DNA from: Candidatus Nanogingivalis gingivitcus
GTDB taxonomy: Bacteria > Patescibacteriota > Saccharimonadia > Saccharimonadales > Saccharimonadaceae
Direction of reading: 5' to 3'
Assembly: GCF_004151455.1 (NCBI RefSeq)
Contig: NZ_PRLK01000001.1
Span: 62,001 to 126,000, forward strand
DNA length: 64,000 bases
Below the pieces are notes generated by a model. The model was not told where the DNA came from, did not search any database, and saw only the letters and a program-made list of their open reading frames with translations. Both the position numbers and the translations under genes were made by a program. Below, piece after piece: positions 24,814 to 33,060 of the stretch. Positions within the stretch are counted from its first letter, which is position 1; each line of letters opens with the position of its first letter.

Positions 24814-25365
24814 CTAAATCTCCTTTGGTGCTGGGATTTTTTCTATTACTGCATCTAAGACACTTTCTACTCCCATACCAGTCTTAGCTGATATATGAAG
24901 TATATCCTCTTCTTTACAGCCAAGTAAATTAATAACTTCTTTGGACACCCTTGGAATATCAGCTGCCGGAAGATCAATTTTATTCAATACTGGAATAATT
25001 TCCAACTCTGCATTCATAGCCAAATAAACATTTGCTAATGTTTGAGCTTGAATACCCTGCGAAGCATCAACAACAAGTATAGCACCCTCACAAGCTTGCA
25101 AACTTCTAGATACTTCATAACTAAAATCAACGTGACCAGGGGTATCAATCAAATTGAGTTCAATCCCTTTCCATTCCATCCTAACTGGGGCAAGCTTAAT
25201 AGTAATACCTTTTTCTCTCTCTAAATCCATAGAGTCTAATAATTGAGACTTCATATCTCGCTTTTGTACAGTTCCAGTAATTTCCATCATTCGGTCAGCT
25301 AAAGTAGATTTACCATGGTCAATATGGGCAATAATACAAAAATTTCTAATTTTATCTAAACTCAT
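24814..25365 (-). CDS. lepA: LepA/EF4 N-terminal G domain, separate ORF
   Basis: A 183-residue GTPase domain with all five G motifs: AHIDHGKST (G1), REKGITI (G2), DTPGHVDF (G3), NKIDLP (G4) and SAKTG (G5). It stops at EKIPAPKEI, where normal LepA continues into domain II; that continuation is found in the ORF at 22970-24196. The stop is TAG, immediately followed by the nuclease ATG. A weakly extended -10 (TGT-TATACT) 11 bases upstream predicts a leader of only four or five bases. Confidence 0.93.
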   Translation of the reverse strand: MSLDKIRNFCIIAHIDHGKSTLADRMMEITGTVQKRDMKSQLLDSMDLEREKGITIKLAPVRMEWKGIELNLIDTPGHVDFSYEVSRSLQACEGAILVVDASQGIQAQTLANVYLAMNAELEIIPVLNKIDLPAADIPRVSKEVINLLGCKEEDILHISAKTGMGVESVLDAVIEKIPAPKEI

Positions 25366-25376
25366 AAACTATAGCT

Positions 25377-25385
25377 AGTATAACA
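25377..25385 (-). promoter_or_regulatory. Extended -10 promoter of the split lepA operon
   Basis: Minus strand TGT-TATACT ends 11 bases before the ATG at 25365, predicting a 4-5 base leader. Confidence 0.5.
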
Positions 25386-25415
25386 GATGTAGTATTTTTA
25401 AAAAAGGTTAAAACC

Positions 25416-25436
25416 AAAAAATAATATGTTATTTTT
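25416..25436 (-). terminator. Weak terminator after trmB
   Basis: A/T-only stem AAAAATAA/TTATTTTT with T-rich flank, 21 bases after the trmB stop. Confidence 0.35.
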
Positions 25437-25456
25437 ATTTTAGAATTCCAAATTTA

Positions 25457-26110
25457 TTATTTATGAGTAGCTTTCACGAAGTTAATTTTCAACCCCTCTT
25501 GGACAAATCTTTTCTCATAAGTTGTCATAACCTTATACTCATCTAATAAGTCGCTTTCATGTAAATCAAAGCTAAGCTCTTCAATATTCCACCCCTCATT
25601 AACTAATTGTTCTAAGCTCCATTTAAATAGTTCTGTCGCATCAGTCTTAAAATATAAGGCACCACCCTCTTTTTTTATTAGTTTAGCGTATTTCTTTAAA
25701 AAAGTAGGGTGAGTTAACCTTCTACCGCTATTCCTTTTTCTTGGATATGGGTCAGGAAAAGTAATCCATAAAGAATTTAAGCTATTTTCTTTAACTACTT
25801 CAGTTAACTGATCTCCTCTAGCACGTAAAAACTTTATATTATCTAAATTATCCAGTTCTGCTTTTCTGGCACCCTGAATTAGCCTATCGCCCTTAACATC
25901 AACTGCAAGAAAACACTCACCTGGCTTCATTTTAGCTCTTTCTTCACTAAAAAGCCCCGTGCCTGCACCTATTTCAAGGTTATTTACATTTTGAGTATTA
26001 TCCCACTGGCTAAATTCATAGCAAATTTCAGAATTATGAAAAAGAGCAAATTTATAAAGCTTTCGCTTACGTGTAATAATATAATCTTTAGGGTTAATTT
26101 TTTCAATCAT
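25457..26110 (-). CDS. trmB: tRNA (guanine-N7)-methyltransferase TrmB
   Basis: SAM-dependent enzyme that makes m7G46 in tRNA variable loops. Its 217 residues have the SAM-binding LEIGAGTGLFSEE motif, acidic VDVKGDR, the TrmB-specific ITFPDPYPRKRNSGRRLTHP-type segment, and TTYEKRFVQEG at the C-terminus. It is last in an apparent operon with aspS and two small membrane-associated proteins, reached by overlapping or near-touching frames. Confidence 0.95.
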   Translation of the reverse strand: MIEKINPKDYIITRKRKLYKFALFHNSEICYEFSQWDNTQNVNNLEIGAGTGLFSEERAKMKPGECFLAVDVKGDRLIQGARKAELDNLDNIKFLRARGDQLTEVVKENSLNSLWITFPDPYPRKRNSGRRLTHPTFLKKYAKLIKKEGGALYFKTDATELFKWSLEQLVNEGWNIEELSFDLHESDLLDEYKVMTTYEKRFVQEGLKINFVKATHK

Positions 26111-26122
26111 TTAATTCTCTTT

Positions 26123-26443
26123 TTACTTTATATTTAAGTTTTGATCTTCTAGACCGTCACCAAAATTACCATGGTCTAATGAGTTAATCTTATTATTATA
26201 AATATCTTTAAAATTATCTATTACCTTTTCATTAATTTCCCCATCACTAGAAAAATCAACACTTTTTTTGTCGCCATCTTTAAGTAATCTTTTCTGTTCT
26301 TCTCTAGCCTCTTGATAACTTGGCCTAGAAAGATCTAATTGAGCAGTACCATCATAGCTATATAAAAATAAGCTAAAAGCTACCACTACTAAGGCTATAG
26401 CAAGGGACATTCCTATAAATAATGTAAATTTATTTTTTTTCAT
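26123..26443 (-). CDS. Small single-pass membrane protein
   Basis: No family is recognised. Residues 9-28 form one membrane helix with a basic N-terminus, so the acidic C-terminal 75 residues are probably outside. It overlaps the upstream secreted protein gene by 14 bases and lies 12 bases before trmB. Exported anchoring with its neighbour is plausible but unproven. Confidence 0.6.
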   Translation of the reverse strand: MKKNKFTLFIGMSLAIALVVVAFSLFLYSYDGTAQLDLSRPSYQEAREEQKRLLKDGDKKSVDFSSDGEINEKVIDNFKDIYNNKINSLDHGNFGDGLEDQNLNIK

Positions 26444-26954
26444 TAATTAATCCCTCTTTAAACACCCCTACTTCCTTTTTGTAGTTTTCTGCAACTTTTA
26501 ATAATTTATCCATATTAAAATTTACTTCATCTTTAGCTTTCCTTACCCTTATTAGCTGATCATAAAAATTATTAGGCTCTTTACTACAACTAATTTTAGT
26601 TAGATTCGTAATTTCTCTTTCATAATTTTGATAATTATTTTTAAAATATTGTAAGTTACGATTAAACTCAACAGCTAATGAAGATAGATTGATAGAAGTC
26701 ATATGGTTTAAAGCTATTCTAGCATTAAATCTAGCCATCAAGTTATTAGAAAGATTTTCATATTGGCCACCTAGTTTAACCCTCTTAAGGGCATCTTTTG
26801 ATCTTATCTTTCGTATCTGAACTTCAATATTTTTACAAGAATCCTTAATAGATTGGATCTTGCTATCAGATAACATATTATCTGCATAAGCTATTTTAGG
26901 CTCAGAAAGTATTAACGAAACAATAGCTATAATAATTATTACTCTATTCTTCAT
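26430..26954 (-). CDS. Secreted helical protein of unknown function
   Basis: A Sec signal peptide (1-24, ending AYADN) precedes about 150 residues of mostly helical sequence with two cysteines (CKNIEV, SCSKEP). No family is recognised. It overlaps aspS upstream by 11 bases and the small membrane protein gene downstream, so it is cotranscribed with both. Confidence 0.65.
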   Translation of the reverse strand: MKNRVIIIIAIVSLILSEPKIAYADNMLSDSKIQSIKDSCKNIEVQIRKIRSKDALKRVKLGGQYENLSNNLMARFNARIALNHMTSINLSSLAVEFNRNLQYFKNNYQNYEREITNLTKISCSKEPNNFYDQLIRVRKAKDEVNFNMDKLLKVAENYKKEVGVFKEGLINEKK

Positions 26955-28710
26955 CTTCTATAGTTTTAATTTTTAATTCTTTTAGCTGGTCGTCCTCTAC
27001 AAAGCTTGGGCTACTCATCATTACATCCACGCCAGAGCCATTTTTTGGAAATGCCACAACTTCTCGAATATTATCTTCATCCATTAAAATCATAAATATA
27101 CGGTCTAGACCAAAAGCACAACCTGCATGTGGAGGTGCTCCGAATTTAAATGCATTAAGCATTGCACCAAATTTATTTTCAACATATTCATTATCATACC
27201 CAAGAACATTAAATACCTCATACATAACTTCTGGGTTATGGTTTCTTACGGCACCAGAGCAAATCTCATATCCATTCATAACCATATCGTACTGGTCGGC
27301 CACTATCTCTAGTTTTTCGGCATCTGTTTTAGCATTTCTTAAGGCCTCAACTCCCCCTTTAGGCATAGAGAATGGGTTGTGACCAAAATCAACCTTTTTA
27401 TTTTTTTCATCATATTCATAAAATGGAAAATCAATAATCCAAGCTAAAGCAACTTTATTATTATCTTTAAGCTGGAAGAAATCAGCAAATTCGTTTCTTA
27501 AACGTCCTAATACTTTATTTACTAACTGTTTATTATCTGCACCAAAGAAAATTGCATCCCCATTTTCAGCCTGCATTGTTTCTATCATTTCACTAATTTC
27601 TTTGTCGCTTAAAAACTTAGCAATAGGGCTTTTAGCCTCTCCATTTTCTATAAAAATATAAGCAAGCCCACCAGCGCCCTCATTCTTCGCAATGTCCGTA
27701 AACTTATCAATTTGTGATCTAGTTAAGCTTGTACCATTTTTAACACGAATAGCCTTTACTGACTCCGCCTTCTTAAATACGGCAAAATCAGTATCTTTAA
27801 ATACAGAAGTTAAATCTACTAACTCCATACCAAAACGTAGGTCAGGCTTGTCGCTACCATATTTATCCATAGCTACCTGATAAGGAATTCTTGGAATATT
27901 TTCATTTTGTAAAGTTTTGCCTGCAAAATCTTGAACCAGATTTTTTATTAGAACTTCCATTTCTTCACGAATCTCTTCACCGTTCTCTACAAAGGCTCTT
28001 TCTAAATCAAGCTGGTAAAAATCTCCATATAATCTATCAGCTCTAGGGTCTTCATCTCTAAAACATGTAGCTATTTGGTAATATTTATCAACACCACCAA
28101 CCATTAATAGCTGCTTGAATTGTTGTGGAGCTTGAGGTAAAGCATAAAATTTACCTTGATGAACTCTACTTGGGATTAAGAAGTCCCTTGCACCCTCAGG
28201 GCTAGAATTAGCTAGAATTGGAGTAGCCACCTCAACAAACTGCCTATCTTCCATAAAAGCACGAATTTTACTATAAAATTCAGCTCTCTTCCTTAACATA
28301 TTGTTCATTTTCGGGCGTCTTAAATCTAAAAAGCGATATTTTAACCTAAGTTCTTCATTGGATTTTTGATTAGAATCGCCCACAGCAATAGGTAAAGGCT
28401 CACTACGGTTTAAAATTTCTAATTCCTCTACTGCTAACTCGATTAATCCTGTTTCTATATTTTTATTTACTAAATTATTATCACGATTTTTAATTACTCC
28501 AGTTACAGATATAGCAAATTCATCTCTACACTGTTCTGCAAGCTTAAAACTTTGCGAATATTCTGGCGCAATAACTAATTGCAATAATCCTGTATAATCT
28601 CGTAAATCAATAAATATAAGTCCTCCATGGTCACGCCTAGAGTTCACCCAGCCTTTAACTGTTATCTTATCACCAACTCTTGTTACTGTATCTTTAACTA
28701 AAATCCGCAT
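26944..28710 (-). CDS. aspS: Aspartyl-tRNA synthetase
   Basis: Class II synthetase charging tRNA-Asp. The N-terminal OB-fold anticodon domain (VKGWVNSRRDHGG) is followed by the catalytic core with motif 1 (FVEVATPIL), motif 2 (CFRDEDPRADR) and motif 3 (GLDRIFM), and a GAD-like insert. I use the ATG at 28710 (588 residues), which has AGGAGAG 4 bases upstream; a TTG at 28728 would put the ribosome site inside the gene. It leads an operon ending with trmB. Confidence 0.97.
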   Translation of the reverse strand: MRILVKDTVTRVGDKITVKGWVNSRRDHGGLIFIDLRDYTGLLQLVIAPEYSQSFKLAEQCRDEFAISVTGVIKNRDNNLVNKNIETGLIELAVEELEILNRSEPLPIAVGDSNQKSNEELRLKYRFLDLRRPKMNNMLRKRAEFYSKIRAFMEDRQFVEVATPILANSSPEGARDFLIPSRVHQGKFYALPQAPQQFKQLLMVGGVDKYYQIATCFRDEDPRADRLYGDFYQLDLERAFVENGEEIREEMEVLIKNLVQDFAGKTLQNENIPRIPYQVAMDKYGSDKPDLRFGMELVDLTSVFKDTDFAVFKKAESVKAIRVKNGTSLTRSQIDKFTDIAKNEGAGGLAYIFIENGEAKSPIAKFLSDKEISEMIETMQAENGDAIFFGADNKQLVNKVLGRLRNEFADFFQLKDNNKVALAWIIDFPFYEYDEKNKKVDFGHNPFSMPKGGVEALRNAKTDAEKLEIVADQYDMVMNGYEICSGAVRNHNPEVMYEVFNVLGYDNEYVENKFGAMLNAFKFGAPPHAGCAFGLDRIFMILMDEDNIREVVAFPKNGSGVDVMMSSPSFVEDDQLKELKIKTIEDEE

Positions 28711-28764
28711 ATCTCTCCTAATTGTCAATTTCTTAATTAATATTATACTACAGTTAATACTACT

Positions 28765-29673
28765 TTAAATATTCTTTAAAAAATCATTAATATGTACAAC
28801 CCCAGCTAAGTCACCATTTTTGCGTGTTATAACAGCAAAATTACTATTTTTTGCTAACATTTTTTCTAGCACATCTAAACACTTCTTATCTGATTTTATT
28901 TCTAGAAAATTAGATCGCATAACTTCTTTAGCTTTTTTAGAATCTTCTCCAGTAATAGCAACAATATCTTCTATGGCAACAATTCCTCTAACTTCAACTT
29001 CCTGCTCATCCATAACTACAAAATATTGTTGTTTTGTTTTGAATAATTCATCAATAACTAAAGGTGTTAAAATATCATTAGAATGAAGTATAGCAATTTT
29101 TTGGTCATCTAAAGCTATGTCCAAAATACTATCCTTTTGACTTATTTTTAGAATTCTTTCTATCCATATTCTTTCACTGTCAGACAAAACTTGGTGGTGC
29201 TTTTCTAAAAAGAATAGTAGTTCTTCTTTAGAATAGAACGACCAAGGTTGTTTTTTGCGTCCAAAAAATCTAATAATACGCTTTTTATTTTTTTCAGTGC
29301 TAGCATCATACAGCCTATAAATAAAAGGTAATGTTTTCTTATTTATATATATAGAAACAGAGTCTAATACTTTAGTTTTTAAGATCATTGCTATAACTAT
29401 AAAAGTTACTACAGATATTAAAATAGCTTGATACAAAACAAATAAGCTTGAAACTATAGAAATAACAACTATAGCTAAAAACATAACAATAAAGTGCCTA
29501 ATACGATTCATTATTGGTATCAGCTGTTTTTTAGTAAGCATCTTGCTCGCCCTATTATCACCACTGTCAATTCGCCTATTTAACTCAAATTCACTAAACT
29601 CTATTTCATTTTCTTTAGTACCAAGTATAACTATAATAAATAAGACAAATATAATATAAGTAAATATTAGCAT
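28765..29673 (-). CDS. Membrane protein with CBS domain pair
   Basis: The N-terminal half has one helix at 1-20 and two at about 60-100; the C-terminal half (170-300) contains two CBS motifs (DILTPLVIDELFKTKQQYFVV, and AGVVHINDFL). The arrangement is like CorC/CNNM-type transporters, although the membrane domain is short and I cannot confirm the transport core. A ligand such as an adenine nucleotide is typical for CBS pairs. A TATAAT 6 bases before the ATG predicts a leaderless mRNA. Confidence 0.75.
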   Translation of the reverse strand: MLIFTYIIFVLFIIVILGTKENEIEFSEFELNRRIDSGDNRASKMLTKKQLIPIMNRIRHFIVMFLAIVVISIVSSLFVLYQAILISVVTFIVIAMILKTKVLDSVSIYINKKTLPFIYRLYDASTEKNKKRIIRFFGRKKQPWSFYSKEELLFFLEKHHQVLSDSERIWIERILKISQKDSILDIALDDQKIAILHSNDILTPLVIDELFKTKQQYFVVMDEQEVEVRGIVAIEDIVAITGEDSKKAKEVMRSNFLEIKSDKKCLDVLEKMLAKNSNFAVITRKNGDLAGVVHINDFLKNI

Positions 29674-29679
29674 ATACTT

Positions 29680-29685
29680 ATTATA
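29680..29685 (-). promoter_or_regulatory. -10 box of the CBS protein gene, leaderless
   Basis: Minus strand TATAAT, 6 bases, ATG at 29673. No TGn extension and no clear -35. Confidence 0.6.
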
Positions 29686-29725
29686 TTACCATAAAACAGC
29701 AGTCCTTTCAAAAAGGTTATAGTTA

Positions 29726-29734
29726 TGTTAAAAT
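29726..29734 (+). promoter_or_regulatory. Extended -10 promoter of the DsbA-like gene
   Basis: TGT-TAAAAT; transcription should start near 29741, leaving a 22-base leader with the Shine-Dalgarno AAAGGAG at 29751. Confidence 0.6.
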
Positions 29735-29762
29735 ATTATAACTGTAATAGAAAGGAGTTTAT

Positions 29763-30431
29763 TTGGAAAAAATAAAATGGGCAGGGATAGCAATTCTAGT
29801 AGTTCTCTTTTTCGGAAGTGTTTTCTGGTTATCGGAATCTAAAAAAATAAATTTAGATGGAGTTGATATAAATAAAGAGATATCCTTAAAAGATAAGTCT
29901 GGTGGAATAGAAGAGCATGTTTACCATAATAACAACTCTAAAGTAACACTAATTGAATATCGTGATTTTCAATGTCCTTCATGTGGAAGTAATGCGCCAC
30001 GTATTGCTAAACTAGCAGAAGATTATAAAGATAAAGTCAAAGTAATATTCCGTACAATACCACTAGATATACACCCTAATGCACTAAGTGCAGCTGCAGC
30101 TGCTGAAAGTGCCGGATTACAAGGCAAGTACCACGAAATGAGTGATTTACTTTTTGAAAAACAAAATGAATGGGCTTATGCAGATGCTAACAAGCGTACT
30201 GATCTATATATTTCTTACGCTAAAGAATTAGGTTTAAACGAAGCTAAATTCAAAGAAGATATGGATAGTAGTAAAGTTAAAGAAAAAATTAACTTCGATA
30301 AAACTGTAGCTGCAAAAGCTGCCGTAAAAGGAACTCCATCATTCTACTTAGATGGCAAAGAATTATCTAGCGAAGTATGGGGTGATGATGCAAAATTACG
30401 TGAAGCGTTAGATCAAAAACTAAAAAACTAG
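29763..30431 (+). CDS. DsbA/Com1-like membrane-anchored thiol oxidoreductase
   Basis: Thioredoxin-fold protein of the DsbA family. An N-terminal anchor (6-24) faces the domain outward. The active site CPSC is at about 71-74 within YRDFQCPSCGSNAP, and the cis-proline loop reads GTPSFYLDG near 195. It probably oxidises or isomerises disulfides in exported proteins, which include Cys-rich surface proteins in this window. The start is TTG, supported by AAAGGAG six bases upstream. A strong terminator follows. Confidence 0.9.
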   Translation: MEKIKWAGIAILVVLFFGSVFWLSESKKINLDGVDINKEISLKDKSGGIEEHVYHNNNSKVTLIEYRDFQCPSCGSNAPRIAKLAEDYKDKVKVIFRTIPLDIHPNALSAAAAAESAGLQGKYHEMSDLLFEKQNEWAYADANKRTDLYISYAKELGLNEAKFKEDMDSSKVKEKINFDKTVAAKAAVKGTPSFYLDGKELSSEVWGDDAKLREALDQKLKN

Positions 30432-30443
30432 CATCATTTCCAA

Positions 30444-30477
30444 AATAAAAAAGGCTCTTATATAAGAGTCTTTTTTA
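30444..30477. terminator. Bidirectional terminator after the DsbA-like gene
   Basis: Stem AAAGGCTCTTA/TAAGAGTCTTT with flanking A and T runs; serves both the gene at 29763 and the small gene at 30492. Confidence 0.8.
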
Positions 30478-30491
30478 TTTATTTTATTCTT

Positions 30492-30584
30492 TTAGTTTTC
30501 AATGTAGCGTTGCCATTCAGCAGGCACCACTGCCACCGTAATATTTTTCTTCCTAGAAGGAGGAAAATTAATTTTGATTGGCAT
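30492..30584 (-). CDS. Small 30-residue ORF with its own promoter
   Basis: Reads MPIKINFPPSRKKNITVAVV and ends AEWQRYIEN. It is richer in G+C than its surroundings and has an AGGAG 13 bases before the ATG, rather far. A near-consensus promoter lies about 85 bases upstream and a terminator directly follows the stop, so a unit of this size is clearly transcribed. Function unknown. Confidence 0.5.
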   Translation of the reverse strand: MPIKINFPPSRKKNITVAVVPAEWQRYIEN

Positions 30585-30667
30585 GTGTTTTCTATTACTC
30601 CTGTTTATTGCAACTCACGCGTTTCGACCTTTATCCTTATAAGATTTTTTGCTTTCACGCGAGCCTA
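30585..30667 (-). ncRNA. Structured leader of the 30-residue ORF (candidate)
   Basis: The 83-base predicted leader is unusually G+C-rich and can pair GCGT with ACGC and CTC with GAG around a 30-base loop. I do not match it to a known riboswitch. It may be a leader, or the whole transcript may be a small RNA. Confidence 0.35.
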
Positions 30668-30673
30668 ACAGAT

Positions 30674-30702
30674 ATAATATCAAAAAATAGAGAGAAAGTC
30701 AA
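30674..30702 (-). promoter_or_regulatory. Promoter of the small transcript at 30492-30667
   Basis: Minus strand TTGACT (30697-30702), 17-base spacer, TATTAT (30674-30679). One of the few promoters here with both boxes. The rest of the 30432-30794 gap shows nothing else. Confidence 0.75.
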
Positions 30703-30794
30703 TAGAAGCCCATATTTAATATAGCTATTCTAAAAACCCAAAATGCTTATATTTTTATTATATATAAAAATAATCATTAGTGCAATACATAAAA

Positions 30795-31376
30795 TTACTT
30801 TTTACAAAAAATAGCTAAACTATCTTCTACTTTATATTTTAACCCTTTATTATTACACCACTGCCTAACAGCTTTTTCAGCTCCAGGTAAAGCCTGATTA
30901 CCATAATCGTCTACAACAATAATTGCCCCGCTAGATAAATTATCCCATATAAGTTTTAATGGATCCAATATCGAATCATAATAATCCCCATCTAAAAAAG
31001 CAAAGCTAATTTTTTCTGGTATCTGTTCTTTAGTTAAATCACAAAACCATCCTTTTGTAATTTTTGGCATAGTTTTTAAATTAGCTTTCTTAAGATTATT
31101 AATTAATTGCTTTTTGCTAGAATAGAGTTCACCTTTTTTAAAAACTTCACCTAACGAATTCTCGTCCTGCTTACTTTTTTCAGGTAAGCCTTCAAAAGAA
31201 TCATAAAGCCATAATGTTTTTTCTGTTTTTTCAATTTCTTTAGCTATAAATACAGAAGTAGTTCCAACATAACAGCCAAATTCAACTACATCACCTAAAA
31301 TTGCGTGAGCCTTATTTAGCTCACGCAAAATTATTTTTATTTCATTCTCCGTAACCTGTTCACTAAGTAAATTCAT
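30795..31376 (-). CDS. TylF/MycF-like class I SAM methyltransferase
   Basis: A 193-residue Rossmann methyltransferase. SAM motif VVEFGCYVGTT is at about 30-40, the acidic YDSFEGLP at 75-82 matches TylF-type proteins, and the metal-binding-like FLDGDYYDS and VVDDYG follow. Members methylate sugar or small-molecule hydroxyls. It follows the arginine operon in the same direction, but with a 33-base gap and no functional link that I can see. Confidence 0.75.
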   Translation of the reverse strand: MNLLSEQVTENEIKIILRELNKAHAILGDVVEFGCYVGTTSVFIAKEIEKTEKTLWLYDSFEGLPEKSKQDENSLGEVFKKGELYSSKKQLINNLKKANLKTMPKITKGWFCDLTKEQIPEKISFAFLDGDYYDSILDPLKLIWDNLSSGAIIVVDDYGNQALPGAEKAVRQWCNNKGLKYKVEDSLAIFCKK

Positions 31377-31409
31377 ACTTTATATGTTACAGATTATTTA
31401 ATAAATTGT

Positions 31410-33035
31410 CTAGTGAAAGAATACTCCCATAACTACAATAACTACAAGGCTAATTACAGCAAATATAGCCATAATTGGAGCTGATCGCTTTATCCATTGT
31501 TTATAGGACACGCCAGATATAGCTAATCCTGCCAATAGAGAAGCAATTGTAGGAGCTACCATATTCAATAAACCTGAAGCTGTTGCGAAAGCTACAACAA
31601 CAATCTCTTTACTAGAACCAACTAGTTCAGCAACAGGTGCTAAAATAGGCATAGTTGCAGTAGCTAGTCCAGATGATGATGGAATAATGAATGACATTGG
31701 AATATAGAATATGAATGCTAGTATTCCGAAAATACTCTTTGCCCAATCGCTAGACAACATCTTTTCACCCCAGTGGACAATCGTATCTTGAATGCCACCG
31801 CTCTGCATAATAACACCTATAGCAGCAGCTACTGCAATAATAAGTGCAACGCTTAATAAGTCAGCAACTCCTGATAGGAATGTATTAGTTAAAGAAACAT
31901 CTTCCTCATTAAACTTCTCTCGATAGATTAAGCCAATCATAGCAGTAGAAATTAAGAACAATGCTGATATTTCATTAAAGTACCATGAACCAAATGGCAC
32001 ACCATGTTCAAATCCAAAGATAGCGCCTACAACAGGAAGACTAGCTAACCATTGGTGAATATCTTCAAATACTTTTATACCAAAATCACCCCATGGAATT
32101 AGCGATATAACCATTATTAAGAATGTAGTAGCAAATACGCCAATAATAAACTTACGCTCTAAAGTAAATTCAGGTACGTTTTTGATATCTAAAGTTTTTA
32201 CTGCTGGTTTTCCGGTAGAGTCTTCTTTATAATGTCCAGCTTTAACCTTAGCTGCATAACGCATAGTAAAGGTAATAGCAGCAGCTAAACATAATACCAG
32301 TATTAAACTCTGAATAGGTATAATTTTACCAAGCTCAACTCCTGCATTTTCAGCAGCAATACCAGTAGAGAATGGATTAACTGTTGAGGCAAGCACACCT
32401 GTACCAGCACCAAGAACTATCACCATAACAGCTGTCATAGCATTGTAGCCAGCAGCTAACATAATAGGCACAACTAGGGCGTAAAATGCTACAGTTTCTT
32501 CTTGCATTCCGTAGGTAGTACCACCAATAGCAAAAAGTGTCATCAAAATAGGAATTAGCCACTTCTCACGACCTTTCATCTTAATAAGTAACCGACCTAG
32601 TGCAGAATCTAATGCTCCAGTCTTCATTACTACTCCTAAGAATCCTCCTAGAATTAGCACAAAGACAATAACATCTAGCTTATTACTCATACCTTTAATA
32701 GGTGATAAGAAAGCGTCCCAAAATCCCCTGCGTAACTCTATCTCATCGCCGGGCTTAACATTATTATATCCATAGTCTTTAGCTCCATCCACCGTAACTT
32801 CTTTTGAACGGTCGATATCATCGCTAGATTCAACTACCTTTAATTTTTTACTGGATTCTTTGTAGGAATCTTTAACTATAGATGTGCTTCCGTCTTTAGT
32901 TTCTTTACTATAGCTACCGGACGGAATTAGCCAGGTTAAACCTGTCATTGTAAGAATAATTATAAACAATACACCAAAAGCACTAGGCGATTTGATTTTC
33001 CTGTGTTTTTTATCCTTTTTACTATTCTTTATCAT
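31410..33035 (-). CDS. YfcC family (basic amino acid antiporter-like) transporter
   Basis: A 541-residue integral membrane protein with about twelve to thirteen helices and a large extracytoplasmic loop after the first helix (about 50-110). The family pattern (PSAFGVLFIIIL, TYGMQEETVAFY, PTIASLLAGLA) is that of YfcC, related to basic amino acid antiporters. Placed directly after arcB, it is the likely arginine/ornithine exchanger. I use the ATG at 33035, with AAGGAG seven bases upstream; a TTG at 33053 is the longer reading. Confidence 0.85.
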   Translation of the reverse strand: MIKNSKKDKKHRKIKSPSAFGVLFIIILTMTGLTWLIPSGSYSKETKDGSTSIVKDSYKESSKKLKVVESSDDIDRSKEVTVDGAKDYGYNNVKPGDEIELRRGFWDAFLSPIKGMSNKLDVIVFVLILGGFLGVVMKTGALDSALGRLLIKMKGREKWLIPILMTLFAIGGTTYGMQEETVAFYALVVPIMLAAGYNAMTAVMVIVLGAGTGVLASTVNPFSTGIAAENAGVELGKIIPIQSLILVLCLAAAITFTMRYAAKVKAGHYKEDSTGKPAVKTLDIKNVPEFTLERKFIIGVFATTFLIMVISLIPWGDFGIKVFEDIHQWLASLPVVGAIFGFEHGVPFGSWYFNEISALFLISTAMIGLIYREKFNEEDVSLTNTFLSGVADLLSVALIIAVAAAIGVIMQSGGIQDTIVHWGEKMLSSDWAKSIFGILAFIFYIPMSFIIPSSSGLATATMPILAPVAELVGSSKEIVVVAFATASGLLNMVAPTIASLLAGLAISGVSYKQWIKRSAPIMAIFAVISLVVIVVMGVFFH

Positions 33036-33060
33036 CTTTTTCTCCTTAGACAAATACTTC

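Noticed and set aside
22970-25365. lepA insertion as an intein or a self-splicing intron
   Set aside because: The three frames are separated by a stop and immediate ATG, and by an ATGA overlap with Shine-Dalgarno sites. Intein ends (Cys/Ser, His-Asn) and extra intron RNA sequence are absent.
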